This document shows, in pieces, positions 17,640-27,768 of a stretch of 64,000 nucleotides of DNA (position 1 is its first letter; every line of letters begins with the position of its first letter). The position numbers were made by a program, and so were the translations under genes. This stretch comes from Hyphomicrobiales bacterium (GTDB taxonomy: Bacteria > Pseudomonadota > Alphaproteobacteria > Rhizobiales > Rhizobiaceae): NCBI GenBank assembly GCA_003963455.1, contig RXJA01000062.1, positions 1 to 64,000 on the forward strand, written 5' to 3'. A model generated the notes under the pieces. It ran no database searches. It was not told the DNA's origin and worked only from the letters and a program-made list of their open reading frames with translations.

Positions 17640-18941
17640 ATGGTACAGTCCCTGCAATTGGGTGGCTCGGCCAACAGCGCCCCGGCGCCGATGCGACGCG
17701 TAAATCGCTTGCCGATCATCCTGGCGATCGTCCTGGTCGTGCTGTTCCTCGGCGTGATCTTCTACGGTTTGAGCTCCCGAGGGTTGTATTTCCGGAATGA
17801 ACCCGCGAACGGCGGACAGGGCGGTCCGCCCGCATCGAGCTTTGGCGATCAGCTGAAGCGCGGTGTTCCCGACGGCATCATCGGCGAGCCGGGGGAAACG
17901 CAGACGTTTCAGCCCACGCCTCCGGGGCCTGCGGCGGTCGACAACCCGTTCGCCCCGAAGCCAGAGAAGGCCGAAGTCGCTGCGCCCGCGCCCCAGCAGC
18001 TCGAGCCCGAGGAACTCTGGAGGGCTCGCCTCCAGCGCGAGGCCGACGAGCAGTATTTTCGCGAGAGGCAACGCCAACGCCTGGCCCGGCTCCAGGCCAA
18101 CGACACCGCCTACGATTCGCCGATTGCCGTCAGTGTCGACAAGCTGAAGACCGGGGAGGGCGATCAGGCCGCCGCGCCGTCAACAGACCGTGGGGCAACA
18201 GTACCCGGCGGTTCAGCCGCCGACCTCTACTCGGCTGCTCTGAAGGCCGGTCTTGGCGGCCAAAACATCGATCCCAACGCGCAGGGCGCGAAGGAGGATT
18301 TCTTCAACGCGGATCTGAAGGAGGTCGGATATCTTCCAAACCAAGTCGTCCCGCGGCAGTCGCGTTACGAGCTGAAGCGCGGCTCCGTCATCCCGGCGAC
18401 GCTGATCACCGGCATCAACTCCGACCTGCCAGGCCGCATCACCGCGCAGGTCAGCCAGAACGTCTATGACAGTGCGACCGGACACTATCTGCTGATCCCG
18501 CAGGGCACCAAGCTCTTCGGCCGCTACGACAGCAAGATTTCCTTCGGCCAGTCCCGGGTCCTCGTCGTCTGGACGGATATCATCTTCCCGAATGGCTCCA
18601 CGCTGCAGATCGGAGGAATGGCCGGAACGGATGCGCAAGGCTATGGGGGGTTCAACGACAAGGTCGACCGGCACTACCTGAGGACGTTCGGGTCAGCGGC
18701 TCTGCTGGCGGTCATCGGCGCCGGCATCGACATGGCAGTCCCGGAAAGCTCCACGCTCGCTACGCAGGACACCGCCTCCGATGCCGCTCGGAGGAACTTC
18801 GCCGAGACGTTCGGCCGCGTCGCGGAGCGGACGATCAGCAAGAACCTCGACGTTCAGCCGACGCTACGTGTCCGGCCGGGGTACAAGTTCAACATCCTGG
18901 TCGATCAGGACATCGTGTTCCCCGGGCAAGGCAAGTTCTGA
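17640..18941 (+). CDS. trbI: TrbI (VirB10-like) conjugal transfer protein
   Basis: A 433-aa VirB10/TrbI protein spanning both membranes. One inner-membrane segment lies at about 23-43 (LPIILAIVLVVLFLGVIFYG), then a Pro-rich periplasmic linker and the conserved C-terminal domain (LKRGSVIPATLITGINSDLP, LLIPQGTKLFGRYDSKI, VRPGYKFNILVDQDIVFPG). It is the last gene of the trb operon. The metabolic block begins 15 bp downstream with a convergent LysR gene, where traR might be expected. Confidence 0.95.
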   Translation: MVQSLQLGGSANSAPAPMRRVNRLPIILAIVLVVLFLGVIFYGLSSRGLYFRNEPANGGQGGPPASSFGDQLKRGVPDGIIGEPGETQTFQPTPPGPAAVDNPFAPKPEKAEVAAPAPQQLEPEELWRARLQREADEQYFRERQRQRLARLQANDTAYDSPIAVSVDKLKTGEGDQAAAPSTDRGATVPGGSAADLYSAALKAGLGGQNIDPNAQGAKEDFFNADLKEVGYLPNQVVPRQSRYELKRGSVIPATLITGINSDLPGRITAQVSQNVYDSATGHYLLIPQGTKLFGRYDSKISFGQSRVLVVWTDIIFPNGSTLQIGGMAGTDAQGYGGFNDKVDRHYLRTFGSAALLAVIGAGIDMAVPESSTLATQDTASDAARRNFAETFGRVAERTISKNLDVQPTLRVRPGYKFNILVDQDIVFPGQGKF

Positions 18942-18956
18942 ATGTGAGAACTGGTG

Positions 18957-19832
18957 TCATACGCCCGCAAAGAGCCAATCGACGAAGACGCGAATAATCG
19001 GTGCATCCTGGGTCTGTTGTTGGGTACAAACGTAAAACGCGTCTTGAGCCGCAATCTGCAGGTCGAATAGGCGGACGACCTCACCAGAAGCGATTTGGTC
19101 AGCGATTGTCGCACTATCGCCCATTGCAACGCCTTGACCGAGGCGTGCTGCCTCCATCGCCAGATGAGCGTCAGCAAACCAATGCTGCCGACCCGGTTTG
19201 AGGTTCAGATGATCGGCGGCGGCCAACCATGCACGCCATTCCTGTCCATTGTCGCCATGCAGCATGACCTGATCGCTGAGGTCAGCGATCGAACGGATGG
19301 GTCTGACGTTCAGGATCGCCGGGCTGGCAATGGGGAAGAGTTCGAACTTGCGCCAGAGACGCGTCCAGAAGCCATGGCTCTCGTTGTTGCCATATGTGAT
19401 TGCGATGTCGACGTCACCGACAGCGAGTGGACCGCTTCCCGTATTGGGGACCAAAACAAGGCTGATCTCCGGATAGCGGTCACTGAAGACGCCAATCTTC
19501 GGGATCAGCCATGAGGTCAAGAGCGCAGGGGAACAGGAAATCCGCAAAGTCCCTTGCGTCGACTGGTGTTTCGTAAGCGACGCTGCCGCCGTGATCTGGG
19601 CGAACGCCTCCGATACCGCCGGAAAGAAGAGGGCACCCCGCGCGGTGATTTTGAGGCGTCGACCATTTCTTTCGAAGAGAGGGACTCCAAGCGAATCCTC
19701 CAACGCCTTGATCTGATGGCTGACTGCGCCGTGTGTGACGTGAAGCTCGCGTGCCGCCGCTGAAATCGATCCGCATCTGACCGTTGCCTCGAATGCACGC
19801 AACGAAACCAATGGGGGGAGGCGGCCTGTCAT
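18957..19832 (-). CDS. LysR-family regulator (GcvA-like), ureohydrolase/transporter cluster
   Basis: A 291-aa LysR-type regulator. The N-terminal HTH is clear (LRAFEATVRCGSISAAAREL, then VTHGAVSHQIKALEDSLGVP) and the effector domain begins near residue 90 (GTLRISCSPALLTSWLIPKI). The substrate-domain pattern resembles the GcvA group. It diverges from the ureohydrolase gene, so it probably controls that gene and the ABC importer. It is the first gene of the metabolic block next to trbI. The effector is unknown, perhaps a guanidino compound or amine. Confidence 0.88.
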   Translation of the reverse strand: MTGRLPPLVSLRAFEATVRCGSISAAARELHVTHGAVSHQIKALEDSLGVPLFERNGRRLKITARGALFFPAVSEAFAQITAAASLTKHQSTQGTLRISCSPALLTSWLIPKIGVFSDRYPEISLVLVPNTGSGPLAVGDVDIAITYGNNESHGFWTRLWRKFELFPIASPAILNVRPIRSIADLSDQVMLHGDNGQEWRAWLAAADHLNLKPGRQHWFADAHLAMEAARLGQGVAMGDSATIADQIASGEVVRLFDLQIAAQDAFYVCTQQQTQDAPIIRVFVDWLFAGV

Positions 19833-19847
19833 TGAGGATTCTCTATG

Positions 19848-19860
19848 TGAATTTCATTCA
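19848..19860. promoter_or_regulatory. Small dyad in the LysR-ureohydrolase intergenic region
   Basis: TGAAT-TTC-ATTCA lies 16 bp upstream of the LysR start, in an AT-rich stretch that also holds TATAAA at about 19871. Position and dyad form suit a LysR-family site, but the arms are short, so confidence is low. Confidence 0.35.
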
Positions 19861-19986
19861 TATCAAATGTTATAAACGCATGAATTGAACTAGCAAGACG
19901 ACTTGGAGGAAGATGGCCGATCTCAACTCCGACGGGTTTGAGACGTTTTGACGAATACTGCATGTGGTGTCGCGACGGGAGGCAAC

Positions 19987-21036
19987 GTGGATCTTTCAAC
20001 GCTCAAAGCCAAATTCGAGCAGGACAATAGCGGTGAGCCCTACGATCCGCGATTTCAACGAGTTGCAAGACGGATCTTCTCGAAGGGCACGCGTGTCGCC
20101 CCGTATTCAGGCATTCCAACCCTATTGGACGCTCCTCAGCGGTCGATCGATGCCGACACCCCGGATTTCGGAGACCTTCAGGTCGCATTGATTGGCGTTC
20201 CAATGGATCTCGGCGTCACGAACCGCAACGGCGCGCGCTTCGGACCCCGGGCACTCCGAACTATCGAGCGCATCGGCCCCTATAATCATGCACTCGATTG
20301 TGCTCCCACCCATGAACTGCGAGTAGCCGATATCGGCGATGTACCGTTCCGCAGCCGCTATAGGCTGGAACTCAGCCACGAGGACATCGAGAAGCGGATA
20401 AACCAGGTGGTCGACGCCGGAGTCATCCCGCTTTCGGTCGGCGGCGACCACTCCATCACACACCCCATCCTCAAGGCTGTCGGTAGAAAAAGCCCTGTCG
20501 GCATGATTCACATCGATGCGCATTGTGATACCGGCGGACCGTTTGATCAGTGCAAGTTCCACCACGGCGGACCGTTCCGCAACGCGGTGCTCGACGGCGT
20601 GCTGGAGCCGACCCGCACCATCCAGATAGGCGTTCGCGGCTCGTCGGAATATCTGTGGGAGTTCTCGTACGAGTCCGGCATGACTGTCATCCATGCCGAG
20701 GAGGTTTCCGGCGTCGGCATCCATGCCATTATCGAGAAGGCGAAGAAGATCGTCGGCGACGGACCGACCTACCTGTCCTTCGACATCGACAGTCTGGACC
20801 CCGCCTTCGCGCCCGGAACTGGCACGCCGGAGATCGGCGGCCTCACCACGCGCGAGGTGCTCGAGATTTTGCGTGGGCTGAAGGGACTGAACCTCGTTGG
20901 CGGCGACGTTGTGGAAGTGGCACCGCAGTACGACGCCACCACCAACACCGCTCAAGCCGGCGCACAAGTTTTGTTCGAGATTCTTAGTCTGATCGCATTC
21001 AGCCCGGCGCTTCGAGCGTCGACCGTGAACAGATAG
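19987..21036 (+). CDS. Ureohydrolase (agmatinase/guanidinobutyrase type)
   Basis: A 349-aa arginase-superfamily enzyme that removes urea from a guanidino compound using two metal ions. The ligand motifs are present: GGDHSITHP, MIHIDAHCDT, and FDIDSLDPAFAPGTGTPE. The last, with GTGTPE, is typical of agmatinase/guanidinobutyrase-type members and not of arginase. The GTG at 19987 has GGAGG 4 bp upstream and is preferred; a TTG at 19948 is the other option. The product could be putrescine from agmatine, or 4-aminobutyrate from 4-guanidinobutyrate. The latter would feed gabT/gabD in this same block. Guanidine itself is a further possibility. Confidence 0.85.
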   Translation: MDLSTLKAKFEQDNSGEPYDPRFQRVARRIFSKGTRVAPYSGIPTLLDAPQRSIDADTPDFGDLQVALIGVPMDLGVTNRNGARFGPRALRTIERIGPYNHALDCAPTHELRVADIGDVPFRSRYRLELSHEDIEKRINQVVDAGVIPLSVGGDHSITHPILKAVGRKSPVGMIHIDAHCDTGGPFDQCKFHHGGPFRNAVLDGVLEPTRTIQIGVRGSSEYLWEFSYESGMTVIHAEEVSGVGIHAIIEKAKKIVGDGPTYLSFDIDSLDPAFAPGTGTPEIGGLTTREVLEILRGLKGLNLVGGDVVEVAPQYDATTNTAQAGAQVLFEILSLIAFSPALRASTVNR

Positions 21037-21098
21037 CGGAACCAAGGAAGTCCGAAGGAACTGAATCCGGCAACGACCGGGATCGATGGAGAGGAGCG

Positions 21099-22187
21099 AT
21101 GAAAAGAACGGATCAACTAGCATTGACTAGAAGGGCTGTGCTCGGCGTTGGCATTTCTGGCGCGAGCCTGCTCGCCATGCCGGCCGTGCTGCGAGCACAG
21201 GACAAATCGCTGAAGGTGGCCGTCTACGGCGGCTACTTCAAGGAGTCCTTCGACAAGCACATATTTCCGCAATTCACCGACTCCACAGGAATTGCGGTGG
21301 AGTCGATCGCGTCACCAGCTAGCGAGGCCTGGGTGGTACAGATCGAGCAGGCGGCGAAGGCAGGACAGGCGCCAGCGGATGTCTCGATGATGTCGCAGAC
21401 AGCGACCCTAAAAGGGCAGTCGACCGAGCTTTGGACGCCACTCGATATCTCGAAGTTCAAGCACTACGGCGACTTTCTCGACCGCTTCGTCAGCAAGTAT
21501 CCGGACGGCCGCGTGTCGGGCGTCGGAGCAGTGGCATGGTGGATCACACTGGTCTCGAACACCGATGTGTTCAAGGAGGCACCGACATCCTGGGCGGCGC
21601 TCTGGGACGACGACAAGAAGGACAAGCTCGGCCTGCTGGCACTCGCTACGAACTCCTTCCTGCTTGAAGTGACAGCAAAGACCTTCTTTGGCGGCACCGA
21701 TGCTCTCAGCACGGACGAGGGATTGGAGAAGGCCTTTGCCAAGCTGGCAGAGGTAAAACCAAACGTACGCCTATGGTATCGAGATGAGGCGCAGTTCGAG
21801 CAGGCGCTGAAATCGGGCGAGATTCCAATGGGTCAATACTACCACGACGTGACGGGTCTCGCGATCGCCGATGGTTTCCATGTGCGATCGACCTTCCCGA
21901 AAGAAGGCGGTGTGCAGGACTCCGGAAACTGGGTGTTGTCGCGAGCATCCAAGAAAGTGGATGAGGCGCACATCTTCATTGACTTCATGAGCCAACCCTC
22001 GATTCAGGGGCTGATGTCGCGGAAAGTCGGCACCCAGCCAACACTGAAAAAGGATGTGTTGGACCTGACTCCAGAAGAATTTGCGGCCGTCTCGTCGGAT
22101 ATCGATCCGATCATCCCACGCTACGACATCTATAATGCAAAGGTCGATGAAATAAATCAAAGATGGACGGAGTTGATTGTCGGCTGA
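21099..22187 (+). CDS. ABC importer substrate-binding protein, polyamine type
   Basis: A 362-aa periplasmic binding protein of the spermidine/putrescine (PotD/PotF-like) class. The N-terminus has a twin-arginine-like signal (LTRRAVLGVGISGASLLAMP) with cleavage near LRAQD. The mature part starts SLKVAVYGGYFKESF. It lies 62 bp after the ureohydrolase and before the ATPase and two permeases, so it delivers the substrate for this importer. Substrates of this class are cationic amines or organic acids; a guanidino compound is a reasonable guess. Confidence 0.87.
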   Translation: MKRTDQLALTRRAVLGVGISGASLLAMPAVLRAQDKSLKVAVYGGYFKESFDKHIFPQFTDSTGIAVESIASPASEAWVVQIEQAAKAGQAPADVSMMSQTATLKGQSTELWTPLDISKFKHYGDFLDRFVSKYPDGRVSGVGAVAWWITLVSNTDVFKEAPTSWAALWDDDKKDKLGLLALATNSFLLEVTAKTFFGGTDALSTDEGLEKAFAKLAEVKPNVRLWYRDEAQFEQALKSGEIPMGQYYHDVTGLAIADGFHVRSTFPKEGGVQDSGNWVLSRASKKVDEAHIFIDFMSQPSIQGLMSRKVGTQPTLKKDVLDLTPEEFAAVSSDIDPIIPRYDIYNAKVDEINQRWTELIVG

Positions 22188-22352
22188 AATTCTCGTGTGC
22201 CTAGAGAAGCAGATAACCCACGCGTCGAGCCGAGTGGTCGAAAGGGCGCCAAAGACGTTTTGGCGTCTGACGACGACTAGACCTACGCGGTGACAAGATG
22301 GTGGGCGGTCTACGGCCGTGCGCAAACGAGAGCATTGGAGGCGATCACGTTC

Positions 22353-23386
<1,034 letters not shown>

Positions 23387-23390
<4 letters not shown>

Positions 23391-24241
23391 GACGCGAGCC
23401 GCCAAGACGCGCGGCCGACTACGCGCCGCTGGCCTTCCCGGCGCTGATGCTCACTGTCTTCTTCGTCGTGCCGTTCTCGATCATGATCGCGGTGTCGTTC
23501 TTCAAGCGCGACCCGGCCGGCTTCTATAAGCCGGATTTCGTGTTCGACAACTACGCTCGCTTCCTTTCCGCCTTCTTCGGCGAAGTGCTCGGCTTCTCGC
23601 TGATGCTGGCGGTGACTGTGGCGGTCTGCTGCATCGTCATCGCCTTCCCCTTCACCTATCTTTTGACCAAACGACCGCGAAAGGTGCAGACGCTCTGGCT
23701 GGTCGGGCTTTTGTCAGTGCTGTCGCTGTCGGAGGTCATCATCGGCTTCGCTTGGTCGACGCTGCTGTCGCGAACAGCCGGCATCACCAACCTGTTGGTT
23801 GCGGGCGGCCTGATGGACGGTCCGGTGGCGCTGCTGCCGTCGTTCGGCGCGGTGCTGACCGGCATGGTCTATCAGGCGCTGCCCTATACGATCCTGGTGC
23901 TCTACCCCGCGCTGGTGCGGCTCGACCCGACGCTGACGGAAGCCGCGCGCACGCTCGGTGCCTCACCGGTGCGCGCCTTCCTCAACGTTGTTGTGCCGGC
24001 GCTGCGCAACACCATCGTGGCGACGCTGATCATGGTCTTCGTCTTCGCGCTCGGCTCCTACCTGTTGCCGCAGATCCTCGGCCGGCCGCAGCACTGGACG
24101 CTGTCGGTGCTCATCACCGACCAGGCGATTTACCAGTCGAACATGCCCTTCGCCGCGGCGATGGCGGTCTTCCTGGTGCTGATCTCGCTGTCGCTGGTAG
24201 GGCTCACGCTTCTCGTCGGGCGCCAGGAGAATGCCGCATGA
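23387..24241 (+). CDS. ABC importer permease 1, polyamine type (PotB-like)
   Basis: A 284-aa inner-membrane permease starting with GTG at 23387, whose last two bases form the TGA of the ATPase gene. About six transmembrane segments are visible, beginning LAFPALMLTVFFVVPFSIMI. The EAA loop reads EAARTLGASPVRAFLNVVVP. It forms a heterodimer with the next permease, with which it overlaps by ATGA. Confidence 0.88.
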
Positions 24242-25032
24242 ACGCGCTGCGCCGCCTCTATTTCGTCGCTGTCGCGCTGTTCCTCGCCGCACCCCTGATC
24301 GTGGTCGCGGGCGTGTCGGTCAACGAGAAGAAGGACCTGACCTTCCCGCCGCTCGGCTTCTCGCTCGACTGGTATGCGCAGATTTTTATCGACTCGGAAT
24401 GGCGCGCGGCGCTGTTCCACTCGCTAACGCTGGCAGCCTGCTCGGCTGCGCTGGCGGTCCTCATCGCGCTGCCGCTGGCCTGGTTCCTGTGGCGGCGCAT
24501 CGCGCCCTGGGCGAACATCTTCCAGCTTCTGGGGGTCGCGCCGTTCATCTTGCCGCCGGTCATCACCGCGCTCGGCTTCCTGACCTTCTGGGCGACGCTC
24601 GGCCTGTTCGGCCAGTTCTTCACGGCCATCGTCAGCCACGCGGTCTTTTTCGTCACCTTGCCGCTGGTCACGCTGTCGTTGGGCTTCGCCTCCATCGACC
24701 GCTCGCTAGTCGAGGCCGCTGCCACCATGGGCGCAGACGACCGCACCGTGGCGCGCACGGTGGTGCTGCCGCTGATCCTGCCCTACCTGATCTCCGGCTA
24801 CGCCTTCGCCTTCGTGCTGTCGCTCAACGAATACATCGTCGCCTACATGACGATCGGCTTCACCACCGAGACGCTGCCGATCAAGATCTTCAACGCCCTG
24901 CGCTACGGCTATACGCCGACTATGGCTGCGGTGTCCGTGTTCTTCGTCGCAGTTGCCGCGGTGGTGTTCGGCATTCTGGCGAGTTTCTTCGATCTACGTC
25001 GCTTCTTCGGCGGTGCCGCCGCTGAAGAGTGA
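24238..25032 (+). CDS. ABC importer permease 2, polyamine type (PotC-like)
   Basis: A 264-aa permease with about six membrane spans (first: LYFVAVALFLAAPLIVVAGV). Its EAA loop is EAAATMGADDRTVARTVVLP. The ATG at 24238 overlaps the permease 1 stop by four bases. Together with the binding protein and ATPase it completes the importer. The likely operon is ureohydrolase, binding protein, ATPase, permease 1, permease 2, then the small membrane protein and a nitrilase. Confidence 0.88.
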   Translation: MNALRRLYFVAVALFLAAPLIVVAGVSVNEKKDLTFPPLGFSLDWYAQIFIDSEWRAALFHSLTLAACSAALAVLIALPLAWFLWRRIAPWANIFQLLGVAPFILPPVITALGFLTFWATLGLFGQFFTAIVSHAVFFVTLPLVTLSLGFASIDRSLVEAAATMGADDRTVARTVVLPLILPYLISGYAFAFVLSLNEYIVAYMTIGFTTETLPIKIFNALRYGYTPTMAAVSVFFVAVAAVVFGILASFFDLRRFFGGAAAEE

Positions 25033-25062
25033 CCTGGCTGATATTGCAACTAGGAGGGGAAG

Positions 25063-25440
25063 TTGGAGGCAATTGGAAAGGCGGGGCTGATTTTGCTTTC
25101 CCTCGGCGGTCTATCCGGGATTCTGATGTATATCTCGCTTGAGAAGCCGAAGGGATGGGCCGGTATCAAAGAGTTCGCCCGACTTCGTCAGGGGCATGTC
25201 GACGCTTTGGTGATCGGGGGCATTCTTGTCGCCGCGGATTCCGCAAAGATTGTCGACGCCTACACCACACCAATTCTGATTGCTGCGAGCTTCTACACGG
25301 CAGTGTCTACGATGGCTCTTGGTTGGGTCCCCAAGCTCGTCGAAAAGCACGTCGCGATCAAGGCGGTCGATTTCACGTCTCTATCCGCGTTTGCCTTATG
25401 CTGGGTCTGGCTGACTGTTCGAAATCTCGCGGGTTGGTGA
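25063..25440 (+). CDS. Small four-span membrane protein, unknown
   Basis: A 125-aa protein with three or four hydrophobic segments (AGLILLSLGGLSGILMYISL, VDALVIGGILVAADSAKIV, IAASFYTAVSTMALGWVP, LSAFALCWVWLTVRNLAGW). No family is recognised. It starts with TTG at 25063 behind a strong AGGAGGGG, and ends 10 bp before the nitrilase start, so it is probably co-transcribed with both the importer and the nitrilase. It could help uptake of the nitrilase substrate, but nothing in the sequence shows this. Confidence 0.65.
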   Translation: MEAIGKAGLILLSLGGLSGILMYISLEKPKGWAGIKEFARLRQGHVDALVIGGILVAADSAKIVDAYTTPILIAASFYTAVSTMALGWVPKLVEKHVAIKAVDFTSLSAFALCWVWLTVRNLAGW

Positions 25441-25450
25441 GGAGAAAGAG

Positions 25451-26359
25451 ATGACACGCGTTTATATCGTTCAGAGAGCACCGCACTTGCTTGACCTCGA
25501 CGCTGGCACGCAGACCGCGATCGAGGAGATTGGAAACGCAGCGGAGCGAGGTGCGAACCTCGTGGTGTTTCCTGAAACGTGGCTTGGCGGTTACCCTGCC
25601 TGGGTGTTTGGTATGGCCGGGTGGAACGATGAAGAAGCGAGGCGCTGGTTCGGAAAGCTCGCCGTACAGAGTGCGGTCGTCGGCGGACCTCATATTCGGG
25701 CGATTTGCGGTGCGGCGCGGGATCGCGAAGTCACGGTTGTTTTGGGCTTTAACGAGCGTGCTCGCCCAGCGTCGGCAACTCTTTTCAATAGTGCCATCAC
25801 GATCGGAGCCGATGGTTCGATCCTGGGTGTACACCGAAAGCTCCTTCCCACACACACCGAACGTTTGGTGTGGACCTCCGGCGACGCAGCCGGACTCCAC
25901 GTTCACGACACGGCAGCCGGCCGTGTTGGGAGTCTGGTCTGTTGGGAGCATTTTCACCCGATCATAAGGCAAGCTTTGCATGCCGAAGACGAGGAGATCC
26001 ATGTGGCGCTTTGGCCTGACATGACATCGCCTCACGAGATCGCCTCGCGCCACTATGCCATCGAAGGGCGCTGTTTCGTAGTCAGCGCTGCAACCTATCT
26101 TCCAGAAGATGCAATTCCCGAAGACCTTCGAGCAGCCTATGCCGAAGGCGTGGGAGGAGATGCGAGTTTTCCCGGTGGGTCCAGCATTATCGGGCCTGAT
26201 GGAGAGTACCGGATCGGCCCCGTCTACGGGAATGAACCAGTTGTCGCCGATATCAATCTGCACGAGGCAATTGAATTCAAGCACGACCTGGATGTTGTCG
26301 GGCACTACAATCGCTTCGACATCATTCATTGGAGCATCGACCGCCTACGATCTGTCTAG
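25451..26359 (+). CDS. Nitrilase-family carbon-nitrogen hydrolase
   Basis: A 302-aa member of the nitrilase superfamily, probably a true nitrilase (nitrile to acid plus ammonia). The catalytic Glu is in VVFPETWLGGYP (about 41), the Lys in GVHRKLLPTHTER (about 127), and the Cys in GSLVCWEHFHP (about 161). CWEH is the pattern of nitrilases, as opposed to amidases. It lies behind the small membrane protein. A second nitrilase is encoded convergently 298 bp downstream, but the two differ clearly in sequence and are not a recent duplication. Confidence 0.87.
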   Translation: MTRVYIVQRAPHLLDLDAGTQTAIEEIGNAAERGANLVVFPETWLGGYPAWVFGMAGWNDEEARRWFGKLAVQSAVVGGPHIRAICGAARDREVTVVLGFNERARPASATLFNSAITIGADGSILGVHRKLLPTHTERLVWTSGDAAGLHVHDTAAGRVGSLVCWEHFHPIIRQALHAEDEEIHVALWPDMTSPHEIASRHYAIEGRCFVVSAATYLPEDAIPEDLRAAYAEGVGGDASFPGGSSIIGPDGEYRIGPVYGNEPVVADINLHEAIEFKHDLDVVGHYNRFDIIHWSIDRLRSV

Positions 26360-26657
26360 ACGGCAGGGAGGGTCGATGACGCCGTGCTGTGCGGGCAGCG
26401 TCTTCGTGAAAGTCGGTGTCGGGAATCTTTCCGGTGACCGCCAAGCTCCCGGACCCAGTCGAGGTCCAATTGAACATCGGCATGGTCAGTGCTTTGCTCG
26501 GCGGACCATCGAATTACCGGCAACGCTCACTGCTGAAGAAAGCGGATCGAGCTTCCAGACCTGATCGAACCGCCGCGGCGGTAACAGAATGCCGGCGCCG
26601 GCGCGTTCTCCGATCGATATCTGCGCAGTTGCGTCCGATAGTTCGGTAGACGAAACG
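26360..26657. other. Convergent nitrilase-nitrilase intergenic region
   Basis: No gene is seen in these 298 bp. A CCGCCGCGGCGG palindrome lies near 26570. The region presumably holds the termination signals of both nitrilase genes, but no hairpin followed by a T-run is visible. Confidence 0.5.
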
Positions 26658-27665
26658 TCATGCAACCAGATCCGTTGCGTCTTCATCCTCACTGCGGTGG
26701 CGCAGCCAATTGATCTGGGCTTTGGGCCGCTCGTCCACAGTCAGTTGGAAGATGTCCGGCCGATTATAGTGACCAGCCGAATCGAATGCCAATTGTTCTT
26801 CCTTGATGCGGTTGAGATCGATATCCCCATAGATGATCTCCTCCTTTCCGGAAACAGGGCCGGTTATCCACTGACCGTCCGGTCCAATGATGCCAGAACC
26901 GCCTGGCAGGATCACCTCCTGGCCTCCACCGAAGTCACCCGCCGCGAGCAGGGCCTCCCGTCGCGCGAAGGTGGAGGGAATGTGTTCGAACGTCAGGAAG
27001 GACCCCACGCAAATCACGAAGCATCTTCCCTCGAAGGCGTAGTGCCGACTGGCCAGATGATGGATGTCCGGAACCTCCGGCCAAGTCGCCACATGAACTT
27101 GCTCACCCTTCGCATGCATCGCGAACCGCGTTAGCGGCATCCAATGCTCCCAGCAAACGAGTCCGCCAACGCGGCCGAGCGGGGTGTCGAACACCTTCAG
27201 GTCGCTTCCATCCCCGCAACCCCAGAGAATCCTCTCCGCGTGCGTCGGCATTAGCTTGCGATGCACGCCTAGTAGTTCGCCGGTCTGCGAAATGTACACC
27301 ATCGAGTTGAACAGCGTGCCCCTCGAGTATCGGTCGTCCCGCTCGTTGATCCCGACGACGAGCATCGCGTTGTTCCCGCGAGCTGCTTCGCAGAGTTTCT
27401 CCATCTGCGGGCCTGTGAGCGTCAGCGAGTTCTCCATCAATTCACGATGGACTTCCTTCGACTCCTTGTGATCCCAACCAGCCGAACCGTAGATGTGCGC
27501 CGGATAGCCAGGCACCCATGCTTCGGGGAAGGCAATCAGGCGTGCGCCGTTCTCCGCCGCCTCGGTGACCAAATGAATGGTCTTCTCGATCGTCGCGTCG
27601 ACATCAAACCACACGGGTGCTGCCTGAACCGCCGCCGCCCGATACTGCTGTTGCACCACTGTCAT
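26658..27665 (-). CDS. Nitrilase
   Basis: A 335-aa nitrilase. The start at 27665 (MTVVQQQYRAAAVQAAPVWF) has GGAG 7 bp upstream and is the normal nitrilase N-terminus; an in-frame extension to 27899 would run into the permease gene. Catalytic residues: Glu in LIAFPEAWVPGYP (about 48), Lys in GVHRKLMPTHAERI (about 132), Cys in GGLVCWEHWMPL (about 166). It lies 103 bp downstream of the APC permease on the same strand, so the pair probably forms a transport-and-hydrolysis operon under the tandem TetR regulator. Confidence 0.9.
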   Translation of the reverse strand: MTVVQQQYRAAAVQAAPVWFDVDATIEKTIHLVTEAAENGARLIAFPEAWVPGYPAHIYGSAGWDHKESKEVHRELMENSLTLTGPQMEKLCEAARGNNAMLVVGINERDDRYSRGTLFNSMVYISQTGELLGVHRKLMPTHAERILWGCGDGSDLKVFDTPLGRVGGLVCWEHWMPLTRFAMHAKGEQVHVATWPEVPDIHHLASRHYAFEGRCFVICVGSFLTFEHIPSTFARREALLAAGDFGGGQEVILPGGSGIIGPDGQWITGPVSGKEEIIYGDIDLNRIKEEQLAFDSAGHYNRPDIFQLTVDERPKAQINWLRHRSEDEDATDLVA

Positions 27666-27768
27666 TGCGTATCTCCAATTCATTCGTGATGAGTCGAGGT
27701 GGCCGACGGAATGTGGGGCTACGCCGGCAGGCTGACCCCTTGCAACCGTTCTTGACCCCCAAGCCGTC

